From assembly GCF_001514305.1 (NCBI RefSeq), contig NZ_KQ949084.1, positions 1-64,000 of the forward strand: a stretch of 64,000 nt of DNA, written 5' to 3'. Below are positions 44,908-51,651 of this stretch, piece by piece. This DNA comes from Streptomyces dysideae. GTDB taxonomy: Bacteria; Actinomycetota; Actinomycetes; Streptomycetales; Streptomycetaceae. The first letter of the stretch is position 1, and every line of letters begins with the position of its first letter. The translations under genes and the position numbers were made by a program. A model generated the notes under the pieces. That model did not search any database and was not told where the DNA came from. It was given only the letters and a program-made list of their open reading frames with translations.

Positions 44908-45001
44908 CGACGGTGTGGATCTTGCGGGGCGGGGAGCCTGTGACCTGGCCTCATGACGCACCGTCATGGACGCCATGGAAGGCGTGGACGGCTTTCGGAT
45001 C

Positions 45002-45046
45002 ACTACGGATCAGAAGGTTGCAGGTTCGAATCCTGCCGAGTGCACA
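45002..45046 (+). repeat. Attachment site copy 3 (junction of elements 2 and 3)
   Basis: 45 bp identical to 16059-16103 of tRNA-Arg, including the anticodon loop and T arm. Confidence 0.92.
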
Positions 45047-45053
45047 CAGGTGA

Positions 45054-45079
45054 GAGGCCCCGGAGAGATCCGGGGCCTC
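45054..45079 (+). terminator. Hairpin downstream of attachment copy 3
   Basis: Arms GAGGCCCCGG (45054-45063) and CCGGGGCCTC (45070-45079) with a six-base loop, then TTGCGTTTT. Confidence 0.75.
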
Positions 45080-45095
45080 TTGCGTTTTGGGGGCC

Positions 45096-45116
45096 GTACA
45101 GCAGCGAAGTACAGCA
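45096..45116 (+). promoter_or_regulatory. Probable arm-type sites, left end of element 3
   Basis: GTACAGCA at 45096 and 45109 (13-base period), 50 bases from the attachment core. Confidence 0.5.
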
Positions 45117-45217
45117 ACCATGACCGGAGCGCCCGGCCAGCTCGCGGACAGGATGGCCGCGCATGTCGCACGGCGACCGGGGGGTCGAGGCATTCGTGCG
45201 GCGCGGGAGGGGCACTC

Positions 45218-45871
45218 ATGAAGATCAAGACTGGCAGAGCGGGACTCACCGCCGTAGTGCTGGCTGCACTGGTGGGATGTGGGGCCAGCGCATCCGAGGG
45301 ATCAGAAGATGCGACAGAGACGGAGCAGACATCAGCTCCTGCTTCTGCGGTGCAGTCGCCGGCCCAAGCCCGCCTCTCTTCTGAGGCGCTGCAGAGCCGG
45401 TGGTGGACATGGGCAATGTCGGAGCCTGAAGGCACAAACCCGGTCGCTGACGAGGATGGAAGTGAGTGTGGGCGCAACCAGCCGCAGGATGTGTGGTTCC
45501 TGGCGGGCACCTTCGGCGCTCAGGCCGAGCGCACTTGCAGCGTTCCTGACGGGGTACCTCTCGCGTTCCCCCTCGTGAACCTGATCGGTGGCCCGGCGGA
45601 CTGCACAGACTTCATGAGCGCGGCCAAGGGATCCGCAGTCCTGGACGGGAAGCGGGTCGACTCGGAAACCATCCGAGGAGAGGCGATCACTGCGCGGGGC
45701 GTCACCGAAAATCCCATCACGGGTACGGACGGGCGCTTCAGGGTTACCGGGTGCGGGCTCTGGGTCCAGTTGCCTCCACTGCAACCCGGAAAGCACACGC
45801 TGACGATTCGGGGCCAGTCTGAGGATTTCGCGGTTGGTGTGGATTACTCCCTGACGGTTGATACCGCGTAG
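45218..45871 (+). CDS. Lipoprotein, 217 aa
   Basis: The ATG at 45218 has GGGAGGGG 5-12 bases upstream. Signal sequence MKIKTGRAGLTAVVLAALVG ends in the lipobox LVGC. The mature protein has a Ser/Thr/Ala linker (about 25-55), then a compact domain with four cysteines (SECGRN, RTCSVPDG, PADCTDF, VTGCGLW) and beta strands such as KHTLTIRGQSEDFAVGVDYS. No named family recognised. Like the PASTA lipoprotein of element 1 it lies between the attachment site and the integrase gene. Confidence 0.75.
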   Translation: MKIKTGRAGLTAVVLAALVGCGASASEGSEDATETEQTSAPASAVQSPAQARLSSEALQSRWWTWAMSEPEGTNPVADEDGSECGRNQPQDVWFLAGTFGAQAERTCSVPDGVPLAFPLVNLIGGPADCTDFMSAAKGSAVLDGKRVDSETIRGEAITARGVTENPITGTDGRFRVTGCGLWVQLPPLQPGKHTLTIRGQSEDFAVGVDYSLTVDTA

Positions 45872-45884
45872 GAGAACGACGTAC

Positions 45885-45910
45885 AGGAGACCCCGAGTTC
45901 GGGGCCTCCT
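45885..45910. terminator. Bidirectional hairpin between lipoprotein and integrase remnant
   Basis: AGGAGACCCCGA-GT-TCGGGG-CCTCCT: a near-perfect stem with one unpaired pair of bases. Confidence 0.65.
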
Positions 45911-45939
45911 GAAGAGCAGGTCATTGTTGCGGTGTGCTC

Positions 45940-46370
45940 AGCTGGCGCCGCCCATCGCTGCGACAGCTTGCCGAGCGCCGCGCGCACCTCCTGCTCGCTC
46001 GCTTCCGCGCGGCCCTCCATCGTCATGGCGATCTGCGAGTGGCGGAGGATGCGCTGAGCCACCTTCGGGTGCACCTTCAGGGCCACCAAGAGCGAGCTGC
46101 GCGTGTGCTGGGTGTTCCGGAGCGGGATGACGCGGAGGCCGGCGCGGCGAGCGCGCAGGGCGAACAACGGGTGAGGTTTCCCGGCTCGATGGGCGTTCCG
46201 TACTTCGTGGTGAAGACCAGGCCGCGCGTGTCCTGCCAGAGATCACCGGCCGCCTTCCGGTCGCCGGTCTGCTGCGCGCGGCGCATGCGGAGGGCCGTGA
46301 GGCGCAGGTCGGGCAGCGGCAGGCAGTCGTGAAGGCGGCCCAGTCCGACGAGGCCATGGCCCCGCTGTTC
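45940..46370 (-). pseudogene. Tyrosine integrase remnant lacking its catalytic tyrosine
   Basis: Two frames together give the C-terminal half of an AICE integrase: LPLPDLRLTALRMRRAQQTG, DTRGLVFTTKYGTPIEPGNL, then after a frameshift near 46170 ARRAGLRVIPLRNTQHTRSS and VAQRILRHSQIAMTM. The next residues are EGRAEASE, where intact relatives have a Y two or three residues after TM; the nucleophile is lost. The first His of the HxxR box is also changed (NTQHTR). The N-terminal half is absent. Confidence 0.7.
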
Positions 46371-46537
46371 GCCCAGGTCAGCGCCCCAACTGGCCCCAGA
46401 ATGCCGCAGCTTCCCAAGCTGATGGCTCCCGCGCCGTCGCCACGGGCCGGCCGTCGCGGGTTGCTCCGGTCGCCACCCCGAAGGCGTGGCTGAGGCCGGT
46501 GGGGGTGCAGCGAGGCACACGCGTGCGTGATCGCGCG

Positions 46538-46574
46538 GCGCACCCGCCATCGTGGCTGACTGTCGTCGGCTGAG
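46538..46574. repeat. 37-bp sequence shared with element 1 (25335-25371)
   Basis: GCGCACCCGCC(A/G)TCGTGGCTGAC is common to both sites, followed by T(T/G)TCG and GGCT. The two copies differ at about five positions. It lies outside coding sequence in both elements, so it is a conserved cis sequence or the relic of a common ancestor. Confidence 0.6.
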
Positions 46575-46733
46575 GTTCGTGCCGCAACTGAGTCAGGTGC
46601 AGAAGTCAGTCACAGTCAACAAGGGTTTCCTGGGGACGAGTTGCCAGTCACATCGCCGACTCGACCAGTTGGCCGCAGGTGAGAGGTCGTTGCAGCCCTT
46701 GACCGAAAATCGGCCGTCAGGAAATCTGACGCT

Positions 46734-47660
46734 ATGTCTTCTTCATGGGTGGCCATTGACTTCGAGACCGCGAACGAGCACAGGGGCAGCCCTTGTGCCG
46801 TCGGCATGACGAAGGTCGTCGACGGCCGCATAGTCGGCACCTGGGGCACGCTGGTCAAGCCGCCCGCCGGCCTGGGCGACTTCAACCCGTTCAACGTCGC
46901 GATTCACGGCATCACACCCGTCGATGTGGCGAACGCCCCAGCCTGGGAAGCAGCCCTCGCCGACATCATGACGTTCACCGAAGGGCTCCCGCTGGTGGCT
47001 CACAACGCGGGGTTTGACATGAGCGTCATACGGGCCGCCTGCGACGCCGAAAGCATGGCGTGGCCCGAGCTGCGCTACACGTGCTCGCAGGTTGTGGCCC
47101 GCCGCACCTGGAAGTTGCTCTCCTACAGCCTCCCCTACTGCGCGGACGCCGCCGGGGTCGCCTTCACTGACCACCACGACGCAGGCGCGGACGCCACCGC
47201 AGCCGCCGAGGTCATGCTCGCGGCGATGCGGTCTGCCGAGACCACATCGCTCGACAGCCTGCTCGATGGTCACCGGATCCGCTGGGGCTGGATGACGCCG
47301 GCGAGTGAGTGGCTGGGCAGTCACTACAGCGGTCACAGCGCAGGGCCGCGCAAGCCTCTGCCCGGCGCCAACCCCAACGCCGACCCGGAGGGCGCTCTGT
47401 ATGGGGCGACGGTGTGCTTGACCGGGAAGCTGACCTCCATGACCAGGGAGGAGGCATTCCGCAAGCTCGCCTGGGCCGGCGCGCAGCCAGCGGAGAACGT
47501 CACAAAGAAGACCGGCATCCTCGTCTCCGCCTCCCAGGCCAGGCTCAGGCCCGGCGACACGCTGAGCGGCAAGGCCAAGAAGGCCCAGGCACTGCTGCAA
47601 GCGGGGCAGGACATAGAGGTCATCGATGAGGACGAGTTCCTTCGACGTCTGGATGGCTGA
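46734..47660 (+). CDS. DEDDh 3'-5' exonuclease with BRCT domain
   Basis: A 308-residue protein. Exonuclease domain (about 3-165): Exo I AIDFETANEH, Exo II HNAGFDMSV, Exo III with the DEDDh histidine in FTDHHDAGADA. A linker (about 170-215) leads to a BRCT domain (about 220-305: YGATVCLTGKLTSMTREEAF, GAQPAENVTKKTGILVSA). It resembles DnaQ-like exonuclease-BRCT proteins of actinobacteria. No ribosome binding site precedes the ATG; TTGACC at about 46700 suggests a leaderless transcript. Likely acts in DNA repair or degradation of foreign DNA. Confidence 0.85.
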   Translation: MSSSWVAIDFETANEHRGSPCAVGMTKVVDGRIVGTWGTLVKPPAGLGDFNPFNVAIHGITPVDVANAPAWEAALADIMTFTEGLPLVAHNAGFDMSVIRAACDAESMAWPELRYTCSQVVARRTWKLLSYSLPYCADAAGVAFTDHHDAGADATAAAEVMLAAMRSAETTSLDSLLDGHRIRWGWMTPASEWLGSHYSGHSAGPRKPLPGANPNADPEGALYGATVCLTGKLTSMTREEAFRKLAWAGAQPAENVTKKTGILVSASQARLRPGDTLSGKAKKAQALLQAGQDIEVIDEDEFLRRLDG

Positions 47661-48035
47661 CGTACCCGCCCTCACGTGGAGGGGTGGAGAGGGCCCGTCT
47701 CATTTTCCGTCTGATTCAGCGACGTTCACAACCGTTCAGCGGGGTTCGAGAGGCCGCCTCATCTCGGTGACCAGCCGCGCATAAACCCAGTTGAACGCCC
47801 CCGTACGCACCCCCGCACCTCACCAACACAGCTGGAAAGCATGCTGGTTGGGCGGCACAGTGTGGCTGGTAAAAGCGCCGCCGAACCCGCGCCAGGGAGC
47901 AAGATGCCCGAGACAGAGAGGGGGGCTGTCCCGGGCCGGGTTGGAGTGAGGACCCTTCGAGGCTCCTCGTAATCAGTCGCCCCCGGGCAAAGGGGGAGAG
48001 CTCGGTGGCGACGCCCGCGCGAGGCGCGCGTGTTG
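47661..48035. other. Gap after the exonuclease gene
   Basis: About 375 bases; no gene, tRNA or strong hairpin could be supported. Contains the repeated word GTTCA(C/G) near 47725-47745. Confidence 0.45.
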
Positions 48036-48170
48036 CTATCCCTCGAAGTGGTGGCTGAACAGCTTCTCGATCAACGCCCAGAGAGCACGAGCCCCCAACG
48101 CGATCGTGAGCCGACCAGCAACATCGCGAATCTTCCCCTTGGACTCCGGGAAAGGGTTCGACTTTTCCAT
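48036..48170 (-). CDS. Very small protein, 44 aa
   Basis: MEKSNPFPESKGKIRDVAGR is followed by an amphipathic helix LTIALGARALWALIEKLFSH and ends HFEG. AGGTGGAG lies just upstream of the ATG. The helix could lie on a membrane. A large inverted repeat (48178-48241) sits immediately upstream. Too short for standard gene callers. Confidence 0.5.
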   Translation of the reverse strand: MEKSNPFPESKGKIRDVAGRLTIALGARALWALIEKLFSHHFEG

Positions 48171-48177
48171 CACTCCA

Positions 48178-48241
48178 CCTCATCTCTGGGGCTGCGTCTC
48201 GTCACCGTGCGGGACGAGGCGCCCCCCTCTCAGAGATGAGG
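48178..48241. repeat. Inverted repeat upstream of the 44-aa gene
   Basis: Arms CCTCATCTCTG (48178-48188) and CAGAGATGAGG (48231-48241) enclose an inner hairpin CTCGTC/GACGAG. It may be a leader structure or a regulator site. Confidence 0.6.
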
Positions 48242-48311
48242 TCCTGTCAGGCTAGCGCCCTCTGCTGATTGATCACCAGCTACAACTGATGTGATGTGTA
48301 TGGCCGTTGAG

Positions 48312-48332
48312 GTACAGCAGCGAAGTGCAGCA
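48312..48332 (+). promoter_or_regulatory. Probable arm-type sites, right end of element 3
   Basis: GTACAGCA at 48312 and GTGCAGCA at 48325; together with the spacer GCGAA this repeats the sequence at 45096-45116 with one to two changes. Confidence 0.5.
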
Positions 48333-48453
48333 GCCTCGGCGACCGCACCCGTCCGTTACCGTCCTCACGGGGCCGCAGCGCAACCGGTACGAGCGCCAGC
48401 GACCGACCCACATAGCCGAGCGTGAGCCGAGGGGCGAGGCAGGCGTGGAGACG

Positions 48454-49134
48454 ATGCAGCGTGTGATTCATCGGAGCGGGTTGTTCTCGCGGTTTCTGTT
48501 GGTGCTGGTGGGGGTGGCGGTGGTGGTGCTCTGTTACTCGCTGCTTCGGGAGAATCTGCCGGATCGAGTGACCCGTGGCTGGCCGTGGCAGGTGGAGTTG
48601 CTGGATGTGCAGAGTGCCGTGGCGGCCGTGCTTGCGACGGGGGGAGCCTCGCTGGCTCGGGCCCAGTACGCGCGTACGGTCAGGCCGGCCATCGGGTACT
48701 TCGGCCGGGTCGTCGCCGACGTGTCGCCGGACGGGCGGATGGCCTGGGTGTGTCACCTGTGCAATGGCGGGCAGGAAGTGGCCGTCACGATGGACCTGGG
48801 GTACTGGATCGAGTACACGCCCGCCGCGCGTGCCTCGGGGGCCGAGGACTCCTCGGAGTGGGTGACGCAGGCTGTCGCGTCGGCGTCGGTCGAGGGGCTG
48901 GGGCTGATGAAGCGGCAGGACTTCGCGTTGAACCTCGTAGGGCCGGGCTGGCCCATCTCCGGGCAGCAGACGATGCTTCTGGGCTGGTTCACGGAGAAGG
49001 CCATGCGTGAAGTGGAGAACGTGTTCGTGAGGGTGCGGGTGCTTGATCGGGTTGGTGACACCCATGAGCGTGTTGTCAGTTTGCTGAAGGGTGCCGACCG
49101 TGTCCCTCGTCATCCGGACACTCCCCTCTTCTGA
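48454..49134 (+). CDS. Membrane-anchored hypothetical protein, 226 aa
   Basis: The ATG at 48454 has GGAG five bases upstream. One strong membrane helix occupies about residues 10-30 (LFSRFLLVLVGVAVVVLCYS), with a weaker hydrophobic stretch at about 48-62. The remainder is a soluble beta-rich domain (PAIGYFGRVVADVSPDGRMA, WVCHLCNGGQEVAVTMDLGY). No named domain. Codon use is of host type. It begins just past the presumed end of element 3, so it may be the first chromosomal gene. Confidence 0.65.
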   Translation: MQRVIHRSGLFSRFLLVLVGVAVVVLCYSLLRENLPDRVTRGWPWQVELLDVQSAVAAVLATGGASLARAQYARTVRPAIGYFGRVVADVSPDGRMAWVCHLCNGGQEVAVTMDLGYWIEYTPAARASGAEDSSEWVTQAVASASVEGLGLMKRQDFALNLVGPGWPISGQQTMLLGWFTEKAMREVENVFVRVRVLDRVGDTHERVVSLLKGADRVPRHPDTPLF

Positions 49135-49177
49135 GCTCTGATCAGGCGGCCTGAGCGACTCTGCGATCGTGAGGCTC

Positions 49178-49690
49178 ATGGGCGAACTGAGTGAACTGAG
49201 CGAACTGGTCGAGCGTGTCGACGAGGACGATCGGGTTCTTGGGGTCGTGGACCGGGGGGAAGCCATCGCGCGCGGGTGGCTGCATCGGGTTGCCACGACC
49301 GTCTGTCGGGATGCTGAGGGGCGGATTCTGGTGCATCGGCGGCCGGCGGGCGTGGCTCGGTTTCCGGCGCAGTACAACTGGCTGATCGGTGGGGCGGTCG
49401 AGGTCGGGGAGAGTTATGTGGAGGCGGCCGGGCGGGAGCTTGGTGAGGAGTTGGGGGTTCGGGTTCCCGTGCGGTTTGTGTTCAAGTTTCTGTGCCGGGG
49501 GGCCATCAGTCCGTACTGGCTCGGGGTGCATGAGGCCCTGGTGACCGAGAAGATCGAGCCTGATCCGGCGGAGATCGGGTGGTACCGGTGGGTCAGTGAG
49601 AGTGAGCTGCGGGATGTGGTCGGGCGGTGGGCCTTCGTGGCCGATGGGGTGGAGACGTTGAGGCGTTATCCCGGGCCGTTGATCCCGTAG
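49178..49690 (+). CDS. NUDIX hydrolase (IDI-like)
   Basis: A 170-residue protein; ATG 49178, or GTG 49169. The Nudix box GAVEVGESYVEAAGRELGEE, then LGV, is intact. LHRVATTVCRDAEGRILVHR and RFPAQYNWLIGGAVE resemble the isopentenyl-diphosphate-isomerase-like NUDIX subgroup common in actinobacteria. Substrate unknown. Confidence 0.85.
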   Translation: MGELSELSELVERVDEDDRVLGVVDRGEAIARGWLHRVATTVCRDAEGRILVHRRPAGVARFPAQYNWLIGGAVEVGESYVEAAGRELGEELGVRVPVRFVFKFLCRGAISPYWLGVHEALVTEKIEPDPAEIGWYRWVSESELRDVVGRWAFVADGVETLRRYPGPLIP

Positions 49691-49759
49691 GCAGGGGAAG
49701 GCAGGGGAAGGCAGGGGAAGGCAGAGCAGCGCAGGGCCCCGCCGAGTCGGCGGGGCCCT
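49691..49759 (+). terminator. 10-bp triple repeat followed by terminator hairpin
   Basis: GCAGGGGAAG is repeated three times (49691-49720). The hairpin AGGGCCCCGCCGA-G-TCGGCGGGGCCCT (49733-49759) then ends transcription from both the NUDIX gene and the converging secreted-protein gene. Confidence 0.8.
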
Positions 49760-49790
49760 GGGGTTTGTGCCGGTGCGGTGACCTGCCCGG

Positions 49791-50360
49791 CTACTGCTTG
49801 AAGTGGACCGGGATGTACTGGTCGTAGGAGCGGTCGGCGGTGGCTGTGAAGTCGGCGCGGGTGATGATGGCGCACTTCACCGTGACGTCGCAGACCTTGC
49901 CGTCGGCGATCTCCGGCTTGAGGTTGAGGGTCGTGAGGAAGGAGCCGTGCGGGGCGTAGGGGATGGTCACGCCCGGGGTGCCGGTGGCGGTGTTGGTGAT
50001 GCGGCGGGCCGAGCCGTCCGTGGACTCGCGGCCGCCGAGGCACGGCGTGGGCAGGGTGGTGTACGTCGTCGGGTCGCCGATCTCGACGGAGTCGGGGATG
50101 ACGCAGAACGCCAGGAAGATGCCCTGGTCGGTGTTGTAGCCGGTGCCGCCGACGTTGACCGTGGCGCCCGAGGCGGGCAGCGTGACGGGGGTGGCCGCCA
50201 GCTTCAGGTCGAAGGTGCCGTCGGTGGTGGTGACCGTGCGCTCGGCGTGGCCGAACGCCGGACTGGCCGCGGCCGGGCCGCCCTGGGTGAGGACGAGGGC
50301 CAACGAGGTTGCGGCCAGGGCGAGTCCGCGTCGTAGGAGCTTCTTCGTGGGGGGATTCAT
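49791..50360 (-). CDS. Secreted beta-sandwich protein (neocarzinostatin/HtaA-associated type)
   Basis: A 189-residue protein. Signal peptide: KKLLRRGLALAATSLALVLT with cleavage near AAASPA. The mature part is Ig-like: TPVTLPASGATVNVGGTGY, an early cysteine in LAFCVIPDS, TPCLGG, then CDVTVKCAIITRADFTATAD and the closing strand QYIPVHF. The paired C-terminal cysteines and the last strand resemble neocarzinostatin-fold proteins that often adjoin heme-uptake genes. No such genes adjoin here. Confidence 0.7.
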   Translation of the reverse strand: MNPPTKKLLRRGLALAATSLALVLTQGGPAAASPAFGHAERTVTTTDGTFDLKLAATPVTLPASGATVNVGGTGYNTDQGIFLAFCVIPDSVEIGDPTTYTTLPTPCLGGRESTDGSARRITNTATGTPGVTIPYAPHGSFLTTLNLKPEIADGKVCDVTVKCAIITRADFTATADRSYDQYIPVHFKQ

Positions 50361-50454
50361 GGGGCCAACTCCGCCTTTCGGTGGGCACGTTGCCGTGCTT
50401 GCTTGCCTTTCTTAATAATTGAAACATTGAGGGCTTGTGAGCGGTGCGGAGGGT

Positions 50455-50958
50455 TCAGGCGGCGCTGACGAGTGCCGGGCGGGCCAGAGTGAGTGCGCCC
50501 CTCGTCGTCCCCGGCCTGTGGTCCGCCGCGAAGACGAACAGCCGCAGGACCAGGAAGCGGCCGATGCCGGCGAGGCCGGAGGCGGTGAGGTAGACGGCCT
50601 GTTCCCAGAGCACCGTGGGGGACTGCTGGACCGCGTGGAGTATCAGCATCGCGGCGGTCGTCGCCAGGTACGCGGCCGTCGCCGAGCCCGCCGACTGGAG
50701 GTGCTCGCGCAGGCCGGGGCGGCGGCCGGTGCCGAAGGTGAACAGGGCGTGCAGCTCGGTGCACAGGAGGGTGGAGGCGACCGTGATCAGGGCGTTCGCC
50801 ACCGCCCAGGGCATCGTAGTGGCCAGCAGCGGTACGGCGGCGCTGGAGAGGAGGCCGATGCCGCCGCCGCAGACCACGAAGCGGATGAAGGAGGCGAAGG
50901 GGCCCGGCGTCGACCTTGCGTCGGCCGGCAGCGGCTTCGACGGGAGCAGCGACTCCAT
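50455..50958 (-). CDS. GtrA-like four-helix membrane protein
   Basis: A 167-residue protein with four membrane helices (about 24-48, 50-70, 92-112, 122-148) and the GtrA-type start FIRFVVCGGGIGLLSSAAVP. GtrA proteins move lipid-linked sugars or support glycosyltransferases. It stands alone, without a glycosyltransferase neighbour. Confidence 0.7.
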   Translation of the reverse strand: MESLLPSKPLPADARSTPGPFASFIRFVVCGGGIGLLSSAAVPLLATTMPWAVANALITVASTLLCTELHALFTFGTGRRPGLREHLQSAGSATAAYLATTAAMLILHAVQQSPTVLWEQAVYLTASGLAGIGRFLVLRLFVFAADHRPGTTRGALTLARPALVSAA

Positions 50959-51161
50959 GGCGGTGTCCTTCCGGGCGGGGCTCGAATCTCTGAGGGATCC
51001 AGTTGATCCCGGCCCGGCTTCAGCCCGACTTCAGTGGGGCTTCAGCCTTGATCGGCCGGGTTCAACGATGCCGTTGTCCGCTCGTGGGAACGATGGAGCG
51101 CCCTACCGAACCGGAGGTAGGGCTGGCTACACCATGGGGGTGGGGTTGCGCCGTGATCGGT

Positions 51162-51554
51162 TCAGGTCAGGAGGCGTACGAAGCCGCCGTGGGCGGTGCC
51201 CGAGCCCAACAGGTGGGCCCAGTCGAGGGTTTCCGGCAGCTGGTCGACGGACAGGACGAGCGCGCCGCCGGCCTGTTCGGCGTCCGTGCACCAGTCGGCC
51301 ATGTCGGCGGGGCCGGTCGCGTCGAGGACCGGGGCGGCGAGCGCGGGGATGATCAGGCCGTGCTCGCCGGGGCCGTCCACGGCGCACAGGGTGAGCTTGG
51401 GAACGATGCTCCAGCCCGTGCACAAGGGCACTCTGCCGTCGGGGGCGGTCAGGGCAGGCAGGGCGTCGTGGACGGAGGCGGCGGCCAGGAGGAGCACGGG
51501 GGTGGAACCTCGTACGGACCGTACGAAGAGGGCTCTCTCGGGTTCGTGAAGCAT
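51162..51554 (-). CDS. Conserved Streptomyces hypothetical protein, 130 aa
   Basis: Starts MLHEPERALFVRSVRGSTPV; contains PDGRVPLCTGWSIVPKLTLC and a second half VLSVDQLPETLDWAHLLGSG. Soluble, with host codon use. I do not recognise a family. It lies downstream of the NmrA-like gene on the same strand. Confidence 0.6.
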   Translation of the reverse strand: MLHEPERALFVRSVRGSTPVLLLAAASVHDALPALTAPDGRVPLCTGWSIVPKLTLCAVDGPGEHGLIIPALAAPVLDATGPADMADWCTDAEQAGGALVLSVDQLPETLDWAHLLGSGTAHGGFVRLLT

Positions 51555-51651
51555 GCGGCCACCCTCGCAGGGCGGGATCCGGTGCGCTTCCTCGGGGGGC
51601 GCGTCCCTGTGCCCTGGACGGTGGCCGCCGTTAAGTCGTGCTCCCCGCCCG

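Larger units (their letters stand above)
36153..45046. mobile_element. Element 2: minimal phage-satellite-like element
   Basis: An 8.9-kb segment between attachment copies 2 and 3. Order: integrase and XRE repressor (minus), then rightward excisionase-like, DUF2742-like, RepA-like ATPase, small protein, HK97 major capsid protein, DUF7302-like protein, P27 terminase small subunit and small proteins, then GntR and RHH regulators. No portal, large terminase, protease, tail or lysis gene is present, although genes are intact and tightly overlapped. TCTCAC arm pairs lie inside both ends. This suits a satellite that borrows a helper phage's morphogenesis; a neatly trimmed prophage remnant is the alternative. 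Confidence 0.75.
45047..48332. mobile_element. Element 3: degenerate integrated element
   Basis: Starts at attachment copy 3. Paired GTACAGCA arm-like repeats occur at 45096-45116 and 48312-48332, at distances matching those in elements 1 and 2, so the original right end lay near 48.4 kb; no fourth tRNA copy is visible there. Content: lipoprotein, integrase pseudogene, a sequence shared with element 1, DEDDh-BRCT exonuclease and a 44-residue ORF. Transfer and replication genes are gone. Confidence 0.6.

Noticed and set aside
16060..45046. Regarding the short direct repeats as a CRISPR array
   Set aside because: The three copies are 9-20 kb apart and are pieces of a tRNA gene; no regularly spaced repeats or cas genes occur in the window.
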